Source of the DNA: Clostridiales bacterium CHKCI001
Lineage (GTDB): Bacteria > Bacillota > Clostridia > Lachnospirales > Lachnospiraceae
DNA length: 64,000 nt
Direction of reading: 5' to 3'
Assembly (NCBI GenBank): GCA_900045905.1
Contig: FCNS01000036.1
Coordinates: forward strand, 124,001-188,000
Positions 17,399-26,328 of this stretch are shown in pieces. Numbering within the stretch: position 1 is the stretch's first letter; the number at the start of each line of letters is the position of its first letter. The notes under the pieces were generated by a model that ran no database searches, was not told the DNA's origin, and saw only the letters and a list, made by a program, of their open reading frames with translations. A program made the translations under genes and the position numbers.

Positions 17399-17495
17399 AA
17401 GCGGATATTTACAATCCGCTTTGCTACTTACTCATAACCGAATCGCCACTATATAGTTTCTCAGAATAGGCTTGTGCCCCTTCCTTGATTCGGTT
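17399..17495. other. Two nested stem-loops upstream of the flavin reductase
   Basis: AAGCGGAT/ATCCGCTT (17399-17406 and 17414-17421) forms a tight hairpin. AACCGAATC/GATTCGGTT (17436-17444 and 17487-17495) forms a second, long-loop stem. They lie between the end of the aminotransferase gene and the flavin reductase start on the minus strand. The second may end the aminotransferase transcript; the first lies in the leader of the reductase. I do not recognise a riboswitch class. Confidence 0.4.
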
Positions 17496-17545
17496 AAACT
17501 TTTATTTTAAGAATAACTCTTTTAGAAACAAGGATCAATACCTAT

Positions 17546-19057
17546 TTATGCAAAAACTGATCTGCTGCTTAAAAAGTCAGCCAGCTTTCCTGTTGCCTCT
17601 TTTAAAATTTCAAGTCTTGGCAAATATACAATACGGAAATGATCTGGCTGTTCCCAGTTGAATCCGCCGCCATGCACAACTAAAATCTTCTTCTCCTTTA
17701 ATAAATCCAATGCAAATTTCTCGTCATTCACAATATTAAATTTTTTCGTATCTATTTTCGGGAAGATATAAAAAGCAGCTTTTGGTTTTACAGCAGTGAT
17801 GCCTGGTATATCATTTAATGCTTTATAAATGAACTCCCGTTGTTCATAGATTCTTCCTCCAGGTACAATATAATCCTTCACACTCTGATGTCCACCTAAA
17901 GCAGTCTGTACAATTGACTGAGCAGGTACATTGGAACATAGTCTCATATTAGAAAGCATATTAATTCCTTCAATATAATCTTTCGCAACTTCTTTGTTAC
18001 CACTTAAAATCATCCATCCAATTCGGAACCCCGCAATCATATGTGATTTGGATAACCCGCTAAACGTTACACAGAATACATCTGGTGCTAACGATGCAAT
18101 TGAGACATGTTCTTCTCCATCCATAACCAAACGATCATAAATTTCATCAGAGAAAATCATAAGCTGATGTTCCCTTGCAATATCCACAATCTGCTGCAAA
18201 ACTTCTCTTGGGTATAATGCCCCAGTAGGATTGTTTGGATTAATAATAACAATGGCTTTTGTTCGATCCGTAATTTTCTTTTTGATATCATCCATATCTG
18301 GATACCATTCCGCCTGTTCATCACAAATATAATGTACAGCCTTTCCTCCAGCAAGTGTTGCACATGCAGTCCATAATGGATAATCTGGTGAAGGAATCAA
18401 AATTTCATCCCCATCATCCAGCAACGCGGACATACTAATATTAATCAATTCGCTGACACCATTTCCTGTATAAATATCATCAATCGAGATATTTGGTATT
18501 TGCTTAATTTGCTCGTATTGCATAATAGCTTTTCTGGCGGAAAATAAGCCTTTAGATTCCGAATATCCCTCACATTCTGTTAGCTGTCGACGCATATCAT
18601 AAATCACTTCATCTGGAGTACGGAAACCAAATGGAGCTGGATTTCCAATATTTAATTTAAGTATTTGCGTTCCTGCCTCCTCCATTCTAAGTGCTTCATC
18701 TACAACAGGTCCTCTAACATCATATAAGACGTCATTTAATTTTGATGACTTTTTAAATTCTCGCATCATTCTTCCTCCCAAAGTTTCCATATTTTTCTGT
18801 TCTTTATCTGCCTGAAATATGATATCTTTTTCTTTTTTCCAAGCAGTCCTTCCACTTAACCAGTCCTCTTCTACTTGTAACGTGCTGGCTAAAAAACGAA
18901 GCATATCCGCTCGTGGAATCGTTTTTCCACTTACATATTGACTAATATGGCTTTTCCCAAGTTTTACTCCCTGGTTAGCTGCCGCTCGAATCAAATCAAC
19001 TTGCTTCATACTTCGTCGCTCCATAGCAATCCTGAGTCTATCTGCAAATGTACCCAT
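17546..19057 (-). CDS. HTH-aminotransferase fusion (XRE domain plus AlaA-like class I enzyme)
   Basis: Protein of 503 residues. Residues 1-75 form an XRE/Cro helix-turn-helix (M-K-Q-V-D-L-I-R-A-A, K-S-H-I-S-Q-Y-V-S-G-K). From about residue 105 a full class I PLP aminotransferase follows, with N-P-N-N-P-T-G, D-E-I-Y-D and the PLP lysine in S-G-L-S-K-S-H-M, then F-R-I-G-W. The aminotransferase half resembles AlaA-type alanine/2-oxoglutarate enzymes. The domain order is unlike MocR/GntR regulators, which use a winged helix. The linker begins with a second possible start M-E-T-L-G-G. The promoter carries repeated TTGAACT sites. Confidence 0.9.
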   Translation of the reverse strand: MGTFADRLRIAMERRSMKQVDLIRAAANQGVKLGKSHISQYVSGKTIPRADMLRFLASTLQVEEDWLSGRTAWKKEKDIIFQADKEQKNMETLGGRMMREFKKSSKLNDVLYDVRGPVVDEALRMEEAGTQILKLNIGNPAPFGFRTPDEVIYDMRRQLTECEGYSESKGLFSARKAIMQYEQIKQIPNISIDDIYTGNGVSELINISMSALLDDGDEILIPSPDYPLWTACATLAGGKAVHYICDEQAEWYPDMDDIKKKITDRTKAIVIINPNNPTGALYPREVLQQIVDIAREHQLMIFSDEIYDRLVMDGEEHVSIASLAPDVFCVTFSGLSKSHMIAGFRIGWMILSGNKEVAKDYIEGINMLSNMRLCSNVPAQSIVQTALGGHQSVKDYIVPGGRIYEQREFIYKALNDIPGITAVKPKAAFYIFPKIDTKKFNIVNDEKFALDLLKEKKILVVHGGGFNWEQPDHFRIVYLPRLEILKEATGKLADFLSSRSVFA

Positions 19058-19073
19058 TTTTTCTCCTTTTGAA

Positions 19074-19170
19074 AGTTCAATTATAGTTCAAAGTTCAATT
19101 TAGCATGGGTAGAGTATACCATGATCCCAAAAAAAATTCAATACCCAAATATTAAATTCAAAAAGTTCAA
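19074..19170 (-). promoter_or_regulatory. Promoter with repeated TTGAACT operator sites
   Basis: On the minus strand TTGAAT (19141-19136) and TATACT (19118-19113) have a 17-base spacer. TTGAACT occurs at 19170-19164, 19098-19092, 19091-19085 and 19080-19074, with a TTGAATT at 19161-19156. The last three lie between the transcription start and the AAAGGAG site. The XRE domain of the encoded protein is the obvious binder, giving autoregulation. Confidence 0.6.
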
Positions 19171-19320
19171 TTTTAAATATTTTAATTCATTCAAACAAAA
19201 AGCTCCTTGACTGGATCTTCTTTTTACCCATCACGACAAATATAAAAAACATAGGGACAGATGATTCTGCTCCTATGCTTTTTGTTTTTACCTTTAGTTC
19301 TTTATTTTACCACCTATAGT

Positions 19321-19557
19321 TTAAGAAAGAAATAGATTATAAATTATAACAATATAAACAAATGCTGAGGTAATAATAGTTAGAATAAAACCACTATCAT
19401 CTCTACTTCTTTTATACTCTACACTCCTTAATAATAAAAGAGTCGCCAACGCAAATAACATAATCGGATTTGCAATGTCGAAAGAAATTATTCTGGTTAA
19501 ACCTAAAATAGCAAATACAATCACAATGATTGAAAGCACAAGCTTTAATATCTTCAT
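19321..19557 (-). CDS. DUF3953 small membrane protein
   Basis: Protein of 78 residues with three hydrophobic segments and a basic R-S-V-E-Y-K-R-S-R loop between the second and third. The pattern M-K-I-L-K-L-V-L-S-I-I-V-I-V at the start and the Y-K-R loop fit DUF3953. The function is unknown. AGGAGG lies before the ATG. Confidence 0.6.
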   Translation of the reverse strand: MKILKLVLSIIVIVFAILGLTRIISFDIANPIMLFALATLLLLRSVEYKRSRDDSGFILTIITSAFVYIVIIYNLFLS

Positions 19558-19600
19558 ACTTACTTCCTCCTTCTAACTCAATTTTCCACCTTCAGAATCA

Positions 19601-20017
19601 CTATTTAAATTGAATCTGCAAATTAAGTTTCATAAACATTTCTCCATCTTTCTCATACAGCTTCATATAATCATGTTTGCTTGTGGAGGCTCTTTCTAAA
19701 ATGGTATGATCCAACAAATATTGTTCAAACGAATTTCGGTAAGACATATAACTCTGACCATTCACCTTTATTCCCTGTCTATTTACTTCTCCCTTAATAC
19801 GGGTAACAGGAGTAAAATCTTTTAATCGTTTATCTACAATAAGATTTCGTTCTCTTCCCATTCCTCCGCACACAATGGCACCAGCTTATCCGTTTATATC
19901 CCGTATTTCATAACCGAATCCATTTCCTTTTGATTTATGTCTTTCCTTATGGCGTTTTAACGTTTCCAAATAGGTGGTAGAAAGATAATACTTCACACTT
20001 ACCGTATTTTCTTCCAT
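19601..20017 (-). pseudogene. Fragment of a cytosine-5 DNA methyltransferase
   Basis: From ATG 20017 the frame reads Y-Y-L-S-T-T-Y-L-E-T-L-K-R-H, then G-N-G-F-G-Y-E-I-R-D-I, a TAA (19888-19886), then G-A-I-V-C-G-G-M-G-R-E-R-N-L and D-F-T-P-V-T-R-I-K-G-E-V-N-R. These are conserved target-domain and C-terminal motifs of one Dcm subgroup; the catalytic P-C-Q half is missing. The last 50 residues no longer look like a methyltransferase, so a second deletion joined it to other sequence. It is a different subgroup from the intact enzyme at 57437. Confidence 0.65.
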
Positions 20018-20206
20018 TTAAATTTATACTACACCCAATTGAGTTGTACGCAATTTGTCCAGATTTACTAATAATTCTGTTTTTTATCTCATTCTTTGGC
20101 TAAATTTAGGTTTCTCCAGCACTTCACAAAATCATTCTACCAGATAAATATAATACCTTCCATTCAATTTTAAAAATAGGAGTTCTGAAACAATCCAAAT
20201 TACAAA

Positions 20207-21064
20207 TTATTTCAGGCTTTGCTTTCTATATTGTAATGGAGAAACATTGTAACGGTCTTTGAAACTTCGTATAAAATAACTGACATTGGCAAAACCAGAA
20301 TTAAATGCTATTTCGGTGACTGGAAGGGTGGTTGTTTCCAGTAGTTTTTTTGCATATGTAATTCGCAGATGCATGACATATTGTGAAAATGTTATCCCAA
20401 AGTTCTTTTTAAAATAGTTGGATATATATTTTGGCGACATATAAAAGCGAGAGGCTAAATCCTGTAACGAGATCTCGGAACAGTAGTTTTGTCTAATATA
20501 TATAAGTATTTCACGCTGCATATCGTTTTTTCCTGCAATAGGAGAAATAATTAGACAATTGAAGTCAATCAAAAGTTCAAATAGCTGTAATAATAGTCTT
20601 CGTGTTTTCATTTGTTTTTTCGGATCATTCCAGCTATTTATTTGTATCATTCTGTGCAAAGTATCCGTAAAATCACTTATCAATCTCAATTTGGAAATAT
20701 CATTTTTCATTATCAATTGTCCTGAACGCAATGGCTTCATAATTTCTATTTCAAAAGAATCTTCTGTTTGAAATGAAATAAATTCCAGAGGAAAAAGTAT
20801 GGTATAGTAAGAAATTGGCTTGCCAGGAGAAGACATAAAATGTAATTCTTTTGAGTTTACAATAAAAATATCCCCCGCAGTACCGATATATTCCTGATTG
20901 CTTATCGTAATACGCAGGATACCATCTTCTATAAATATAATTTCCACTTCATCATGCCAATGGATCGGATACTGAAACGGCTTCTTACAACAATGGATAT
21001 GATATTGTGCATAGGGATATTCATCCGTGCCATGAGGTATATTTTCTCTTAACTCTATATTCAA
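20207..21064 (-). CDS. AraC-family regulator with cupin sensor domain
   Basis: Protein of about 285 residues. The N-terminal half is a cupin-like sensor (P-I-H-W-H-D-E-V-E-I-I-F-I-E-D-G) and the C-terminal 100 residues hold two helix-turn-helices, the second with the AraC signature F-N-S-G-F-A-N-V-S-Y-F-I-R-S-F-K. It is divergent from a MATE exporter gene and probably controls it. The start is uncertain: TTG at 21064 is seven bases after AAAGGGG; ATG 21070 and GTG 21082 overlap or precede this site. Confidence 0.88.
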   Translation of the reverse strand: MNIELRENIPHGTDEYPYAQYHIHCCKKPFQYPIHWHDEVEIIFIEDGILRITISNQEYIGTAGDIFIVNSKELHFMSSPGKPISYYTILFPLEFISFQTEDSFEIEIMKPLRSGQLIMKNDISKLRLISDFTDTLHRMIQINSWNDPKKQMKTRRLLLQLFELLIDFNCLIISPIAGKNDMQREILIYIRQNYCSEISLQDLASRFYMSPKYISNYFKKNFGITFSQYVMHLRITYAKKLLETTTLPVTEIAFNSGFANVSYFIRSFKDRYNVSPLQYRKQSLK

Positions 21065-21207
21065 AACCATTCCCCTTTCCACTTTATATCATATCATAAG
21101 TATATAACAAAAGTGGAAATAGTGCAACTTTAAATAGAACCTATGCAAGCAAATCGCTAAAATAAGAGTTACAATATAGAAAAAGTGAAATATACGGAGG
21201 ATGGAAA

Positions 21208-22539
21208 ATGGAAAATATTAAAGACCAAAATATTTTAAAGCTAAGCTTGCCTATTTTTGTCTCTTCTATTCTGTCCATGGCGGTAGGATATGTTGACACA
21301 GCAATGCTTTCTGGTTATAACGAGAATTCTGTCGGTGCTATCGGCAATGCCAATACGGTTCTTAGTTTTATTACATTGGCATTTACTATTGTTTCAAGCG
21401 CAACGGGAATTCTCACATCCCAATATTCTGGTGCTGGAAAAAGAGATCGTTTGAATCAGGTTTATACGGTTTCACTGCTGATTAATCTCATACTCAGTGT
21501 TATTGTCAGTTTTATTCTATTCATCTTTCACAGACAATTTTTAAATCTACTGAATGTGCCTGTAGAAATGCAAGGAGACGCCGCTTCCTACATACAAATC
21601 GTAGGTGGGTTTATTTTTACTCAAAGTATTTTCAGTACCTTTGACCAAATTTTCCGATGCAATGGTAAAACAAAAATCGGTATGGTGCTTGCACTTTGTA
21701 TGAATCTTATCAATATTGCTGGGAATTATTGCGTACTTTTCGGACCGCTCAAACATCTTGGCCTTGGCGCATCAGGTGTAGCTTACTCAACTGTGCTTAG
21801 CCGAATTGTTGTACTGATTATTTCGGCTCTATATTTTAAGTTTAGAATTGATGGAAACATTAGTATTCAATATCTTAGACCGTTTCCTTTTAAAATACTC
21901 AAACAACTTCTTTCACTAGGCATTCCTACTGCTGGCGAAAATATCAGCTACAATCTCAGTCAGATTGCTATTGCAGCAATCATAAACACAATGGGTATCG
22001 TTGCTATTAACACAAGGATTTATTGCAATATGCTTTGTACCGTAGCCTATGTTTTTTCACACGCACTTGCAATCGGTACGCAGATTGTAGTAGGACATAA
22101 TGTGGGTGCAAAAGATTACGACACTGCTTATAGAAAGGTACTAAATATACTGAAAATTTCCATGAGCATTGCTCTGAGTCTTGCTGTTCTCAATTGTATT
22201 TTCAGTAAGTTTACGCTTACATTATTCTCCGATAACTCTGATGTAATTGCTTTAGGACAAACAATTATGCTCATCAGCGTTTTCCTAGAAATAGGCAGAA
22301 CGACCAACATTGTAATTATTGCTTCTATGAAATCATCAGGTGATGTAAAATTTCCTACTATAATGGGAATATGTTCTATGTGGGGTATTTCCGTATTATT
22401 TGCCTTTGTATTGGGAGTTTCCTTGAATATGGGACTAATTGGTGTATGGATCGCTATGGCAGGAGATGAAATTTTTCGAGGGATTGTGGTATTTGTAAGA
22501 TGGATGAGAGGAAGCTGGAAAGGAAAAAGTGTAGTTTAG
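21208..22539 (+). CDS. MATE-family efflux transporter
   Basis: Integral membrane protein of 443 residues with about twelve hydrophobic segments and the MATE arrangement of two similar halves; the opening I-L-K-L-S-L-P-I-F-V-S-S-I-L-S-M and Y-V-D-T-A-M-L-S-G-Y are typical. The family exports cationic drugs or metabolites with Na+ or H+. AAGGAGG-type site (CGGAGGATGG) precedes the ATG. An AraC regulator is encoded divergently 125-145 bp away; TGCAA repeats two helical turns apart (21123 and 21144) may be its site. Confidence 0.9.
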   Translation: MENIKDQNILKLSLPIFVSSILSMAVGYVDTAMLSGYNENSVGAIGNANTVLSFITLAFTIVSSATGILTSQYSGAGKRDRLNQVYTVSLLINLILSVIVSFILFIFHRQFLNLLNVPVEMQGDAASYIQIVGGFIFTQSIFSTFDQIFRCNGKTKIGMVLALCMNLINIAGNYCVLFGPLKHLGLGASGVAYSTVLSRIVVLIISALYFKFRIDGNISIQYLRPFPFKILKQLLSLGIPTAGENISYNLSQIAIAAIINTMGIVAINTRIYCNMLCTVAYVFSHALAIGTQIVVGHNVGAKDYDTAYRKVLNILKISMSIALSLAVLNCIFSKFTLTLFSDNSDVIALGQTIMLISVFLEIGRTTNIVIIASMKSSGDVKFPTIMGICSMWGISVLFAFVLGVSLNMGLIGVWIAMAGDEIFRGIVVFVRWMRGSWKGKSVV

Positions 22540-22576
22540 TAACCATATTGCTTATATTATACAACACTAATAGAAA

Positions 22577-22626
22577 AAGCACTCCTTTTCTTACCTTTAG
22601 GGTGGTGAAAGGAGTGCTTCTTGTTT
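22577..22626. terminator. Bidirectional terminator between MATE and DUF47 genes
   Basis: AAGCACTCCTTTTC (22577-22590) pairs with GAAAGGAGTGCTT (22607-22619) with one unpaired base. T runs on the plus side and A runs before it fit termination of both convergent genes. Confidence 0.85.
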
Positions 22627-23249
22627 TATGAATTTTTCATAACGATGCTTCCAACGGTATCTGCTACATGCTCACAAGCATCCGCACATTTTTCAAAATA
22701 ATTAAAAATTTCTGTCCACGCAATAATATACAGAACATCATTTTCTTCTGTATGAAGCTTTCTCATATTGGATATATACAAGGAATCTGCTTCTTCTTCC
22801 AATGTATTAATTGTTATGATTTTCTGAGTGATTTTGTTAGAATGTCTAAAATCCGAAAACTCTTTTAACAAATTCTGTACCTCTTCACAGCATTGGCAAA
22901 CAACATCCAATAACTGTAAAGCTTCCTGAGGTATTTTCTGTACGTTATTAATATAGATACGAATTAAAACTTCTTCTACTTTATCTGTAACATCATCGAT
23001 ATGATGACTGAGTTCCACAATATCCTCACGCTCGATTGGAGTGATAAATGCTTTCGCGAGCTTATCTGTAAGTTCATGTTTTTTGTCATCGGCCATTCTC
23101 TCAATTTCATGAATTTCATCCAGTCTGCGAGAAATCTCTTGCGGATTAAAATGTGTCAGTATCTCTTTCAGCAGATGCACTGCCTTACAAGAATATTCTG
23201 CACAGGAAATAAAATTATTATAATAATAAGCGTCTTGTTTCTTTGACAT
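22626..23249 (-). CDS. DUF47/PhoU-like phosphate transport accessory protein
   Basis: All-helical protein of 207 residues of the DUF47 family, with the E-x-x-x-D-x-x-x-H pattern (E-I-E-R-M-A-D-D-K-K-H-E and E-L-S-H-H-I-D-D-V) that builds PhoU-type metal-binding bundles. DUF47 proteins pair with PiT transporters and are thought to gate them. The gene follows the PiT gene by 18 bp in the same operon, behind a PhoP-type promoter. Confidence 0.88.
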   Translation of the reverse strand: MSKKQDAYYYNNFISCAEYSCKAVHLLKEILTHFNPQEISRRLDEIHEIERMADDKKHELTDKLAKAFITPIEREDIVELSHHIDDVTDKVEEVLIRIYINNVQKIPQEALQLLDVVCQCCEEVQNLLKEFSDFRHSNKITQKIITINTLEEEADSLYISNMRKLHTEENDVLYIIAWTEIFNYFEKCADACEHVADTVGSIVMKNS

Positions 23250-23267
23250 TTCTCTTCCTCCGTTTAT

Positions 23268-24323
23268 CTATCCGAAAATATACATAAAGATTTTAGCTAT
23301 TACAAAACTAATTAAACCACAACCTGGAAAAGTAAAAATCCAAGTCAGCATCATATCCTTTACAACACCAAAATTAATGGCTGAAATTCTCTTCACTGCC
23401 CCAACTCCCATAATGGAACTGGTTTTTGTATGTGTCGTAGATACTGGTATACCAAAAAGACTAGAATACAGTAAACATAAGGCACCTGATACATCAGCAG
23501 CAAATCCTTGATAGCGTTCCAGTTTTACCATGTCCATACCAACTGATTTTATGATTTTCTCTCCGCCCACGCTCGTTCCAAGAGCCATAACAATACTACA
23601 TAATAGCATCAGCCAAACAGGAATTGCCATTCCAGTAACTGAGTTCTGTCCATTTGCGAACGCTATGCCAAGAAACAACACACCAATAAATTTTTGTCCA
23701 TCCTGTGCTCCATGCATAAAACTCATAGCAGCTGCACCTGCAATCTGTGCATACCTAAAAAAGCTGTTTGCTGCTCTTCGCTCAATTCCCTGACATATAA
23801 TTGTAATAATCTTACAAACAACCCAACCAGTTAAAAAACCAAGTACTAAACTAAGTACCAATCCATATAACACTTTTACCCATTCGCTACCATTAATTCC
23901 TCCTGTCCCGTGCTGAATGGCTATCGCTGCACCAGACAGACCTGCAATCAAACTGTGGCTTTCACTCGTCGGTATTCCGAAAAAAGAAGCTGCCACGCTG
24001 TAAACTACGATTGAGAATAATGCCGCACACAGTGCAATCATAGCATTGTGGGTATCTGTTCCAAAATCAACCATATTACTGATTGTTGATGCAACAGAAC
24101 TGTTAATCTGTGTCATAATAAATACACCGAAAAAATTGAACACAGCACTCATTATAATTGCCTTCCGCGGGCTTAAACATCGAGTCGTCACACAGGTTGC
24201 AATGGCATTTGGCGCATCTGTCCAGCCATTCACAAAAATTACTCCCAGCGTGAACAACACTGTAATAAGCAACATCGGGTTTTCTAAAATTCCTCCCCAA
24301 AAATTCAAAAACGATACGTCCAT
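23268..24323 (-). CDS. PiT-family inorganic phosphate transporter
   Basis: Membrane protein of 351 residues with ten or so segments and the duplicated PiT signature: G-W-T-D-A-P-N-A-I-A-T near residue 33 and the matching second-half segment M-S-F-M-H-G-A-Q-D-G-Q-K-F near residue 200. It imports phosphate, usually as a metal-phosphate complex, with protons or sodium. AAAGGAG precedes the ATG. It is the middle gene of a three-gene unit with a small membrane protein upstream and DUF47 downstream. Confidence 0.92.
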   Translation of the reverse strand: MDVSFLNFWGGILENPMLLITVLFTLGVIFVNGWTDAPNAIATCVTTRCLSPRKAIIMSAVFNFFGVFIMTQINSSVASTISNMVDFGTDTHNAMIALCAALFSIVVYSVAASFFGIPTSESHSLIAGLSGAAIAIQHGTGGINGSEWVKVLYGLVLSLVLGFLTGWVVCKIITIICQGIERRAANSFFRYAQIAGAAAMSFMHGAQDGQKFIGVLFLGIAFANGQNSVTGMAIPVWLMLLCSIVMALGTSVGGEKIIKSVGMDMVKLERYQGFAADVSGALCLLYSSLFGIPVSTTHTKTSSIMGVGAVKRISAINFGVVKDMMLTWIFTFPGCGLISFVIAKIFMYIFG

Positions 24324-24406
24324 AAAAGCTCCTTTCGTCTTCTCTCATGCACTTTCAAATATATCTTCACGATTTCCTTCATTTATTTTCCAAACGTCCA
24401 AACATA

Positions 24407-24811
24407 TCATTTTTTACCATCTTTCTTCTGTAAAGTAACTAACTCACGTGAAAAGCAAGGCAATCGGGACGAAACCAAATAGTTATGTAAAAAATAAATT
24501 CTATTACAATATGCAGACAGCAATAATGCTGATACAATCCAAAATATAAACCATATTTTTCTTTGTATACCATTCATCTGTCCTAATGGATGCTTATCTA
24601 TCACCTCTGCATTATTTTTCATATATGGACAAACTTTCCGAAACATCTTGTATTCACTTTCATCCACATGCTGCTGTGAATACCCCACTTTCTGTTCCGA
24701 TATTGTCTGTACAGAAAAATCTTTTTTTACAAGATAAGAACCAAGCGGCAGAAAAACGCCAATAAGAACTACCATAGCCACCAAAAAGGCAACTCTGCGC
24801 CTACGTTCCAT
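24407..24811 (-). CDS. Membrane protein of unknown function in phosphate operon
   Basis: Protein of 134 residues with a hydrophobic segment at residues 7-27 and another near residue 88-105. The region between them, about 60 residues, would lie outside the cell and contains one Cys-Pro. No family is recognised. GGAGGG precedes the ATG. It is the first gene after the PhoP-box promoter and lies 83 bp before the PiT gene, so it is probably phosphate-controlled too. Confidence 0.6.
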   Translation of the reverse strand: MERRRRVAFLVAMVVLIGVFLPLGSYLVKKDFSVQTISEQKVGYSQQHVDESEYKMFRKVCPYMKNNAEVIDKHPLGQMNGIQRKIWFIFWIVSALLLSAYCNRIYFLHNYLVSSRLPCFSRELVTLQKKDGKK

Positions 24812-24863
24812 TTTGTTGTCCCTCCATTTGTAAAATTTGTAAAATTCCTGTAAAATCTATTAG

Positions 24864-24930
24864 ATGATATCATTAAACCCATTAAGTGTCAATTATTTGT
24901 ATTGTAAAATTCTTGTAAAGTTATTGTAAA
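24864..24930 (-). promoter_or_regulatory. PhoP-box promoter of the PiT operon
   Basis: On the minus strand TTTACA occurs at 24930-24925, 24919-24914 and 24908-24903, an exact 11-bp phase as in Firmicutes PhoP boxes. A TTGACA (24892-24887) and TATCAT (24869-24864) pair with 17-base spacing follows. Three more TTTACA copies lie downstream at 24854, 24843 and 24834. This fits activation by a PhoP/PhoB-type regulator under low phosphate. Confidence 0.7.
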
Positions 24931-25092
24931 TAAATCATTTACAGAACTTTCTTTAACAAATCAAAGACAAAAAAGTAGTTCCATAGGAGCTTCTTTTTAC
25001 ATATCGCGATAATAAAAATCGCATCAAGCCTCCATATGCCTAATGCGATTTTTAAAAATCTTCCCATATAAATGTTTTTCATTTTCAGTCAT

Positions 25093-25860
25093 CTAACGAT
25101 TCATTTCATCAATAAATTCCCTTGATTTTACGGTCATTTCAACCCATGCAGGTCTAAATCCACTTTTTATTGCATTTCGAGCTGATTTTATATTAGACCA
25201 TGCACAACAATAAAAAGGAATTTTTCCTCTGACAATAATTTCACTCGCTAATGTACTCGTTAAAGCCGAAGCAACCCCTTTACGTCGATATTCTGGCAAC
25301 ACATCCACTCCTATCTGCCACATTGTATCACAGTCTGCTGAACACGCAGCTAAACCAATCAATTGCTTATCCTTATAGGCACCAACTCCTAGCACATCTA
25401 GCTCTTTCCGTTTTTCACAAAGAGCATTCGACCATTCTGGTACATAAAGCGAGCTAAAATCTTCTTTTGTAAGTATTTCCATGTTATACCTACAATTCAG
25501 TCTTGAAAGTTTCGTTACATCAGGCAAAAAGTATTCTGCCATAAAGCAAACTTGTAAATCATATTTCATCAATGCAGCATTTAACACATGCATATTCGGT
25601 GTTTCAAAACAATGCTCCATAGTATATTTTTCTATATATGCCCTTACTATTTTTTCGTACTTTTCATCAATTGATGCCACAATATTATTTCCATATGAAA
25701 TCAAATTACATGCAAATGGCAGTTCCAAATATTTACGAGCATTTGAATTTTCCTTCGAGTATACGATTACATTCTCCGTTTTACAAAAATCTTCAGCAGA
25801 ACAATTTGCATCTATAGCTGACTGTAGCATTGCAGCCTGTAATATTTCATCATTGTTCAT
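25093..25860 (-). CDS. GNAT-family N-acetyltransferase
   Basis: Protein of about 255 residues. The C-terminal third is a GNAT fold with I-G-L-A-A-C, the acetyl-CoA loop Y-R-R-K-G-V-A-S-A-L-T, and A-R-N-A-I-K-S-G-F-R-P; the N-terminal half is a less conserved GNAT-like domain. The target is unknown. ATG at 25860 is used because GGAGGTATCT lies directly upstream; a longer frame reaches 25938 without a ribosome site. Confidence 0.8.
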   Translation of the reverse strand: MNNDEILQAAMLQSAIDANCSAEDFCKTENVIVYSKENSNARKYLELPFACNLISYGNNIVASIDEKYEKIVRAYIEKYTMEHCFETPNMHVLNAALMKYDLQVCFMAEYFLPDVTKLSRLNCRYNMEILTKEDFSSLYVPEWSNALCEKRKELDVLGVGAYKDKQLIGLAACSADCDTMWQIGVDVLPEYRRKGVASALTSTLASEIIVRGKIPFYCCAWSNIKSARNAIKSGFRPAWVEMTVKSREFIDEMNR

Positions 25861-25972
25861 AGATACCTCCAATTTTTTAACTTCGTTACAATAAATCCAT
25901 TTTTTTATTGATTTACCAATTTCCATTCTATTTAGCAAACTGTAAATTTATTGGATCCAATCACCAAAAATA

Positions 25973-26305
25973 CTATTGAAACTCTTTTCTTAATACCTCT
26001 TTTGGTGGTTCAATCTCATTCGCCAATGTATGTTCTGTCAGTTCCGATAAAATTTTAAATTTCTTATTGAGTATTGGTCTCATACAATTTGGAACATGTT
26101 CTTGATGTGCCCTATGAATTGCTACACATTCTTTACAATTACCATGATAACGACAAGCTTTTTTACATGAACAATGATCCTTATCTTTATATTCCTCTCT
26201 GAACTCCGACGCAAATTCTTCTTGTAATTTTAATCCCTCTGCTCGATTTCCTTTATGAAATTCCTGCATAGCTGCGATTTCCTTCGGATTATTCTCTATA
26301 ATCAT
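25973..26305 (-). CDS. Cysteine-rich protein, DUF6485-like C-terminus
   Basis: Protein of 110 residues. The second half contains C-S-C-K-K-x-C-R-Y-H-G-N-C-K-E-C followed by H-R and P-N-C, a dense Cys/His cluster likely to bind zinc or a metal centre; the pattern resembles DUF6485. The function is unknown. GGAGG precedes the ATG. It lies 23 bp downstream of the cupin gene in the same direction. Confidence 0.6.
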   Translation of the reverse strand: MIIENNPKEIAAMQEFHKGNRAEGLKLQEEFASEFREEYKDKDHCSCKKACRYHGNCKECVAIHRAHQEHVPNCMRPILNKKFKILSELTEHTLANEIEPPKEVLRKEFQ

Positions 26306-26328
26306 TCTTATCCTCCAATTTCAACTCT

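Noticed and set aside
24829-24930. CRISPR-like array of TGTAAA repeats
   Set aside because: Units are only six bases with 9-11 bp steps; a regulator box fits far better. No CRISPR array was seen in the window.
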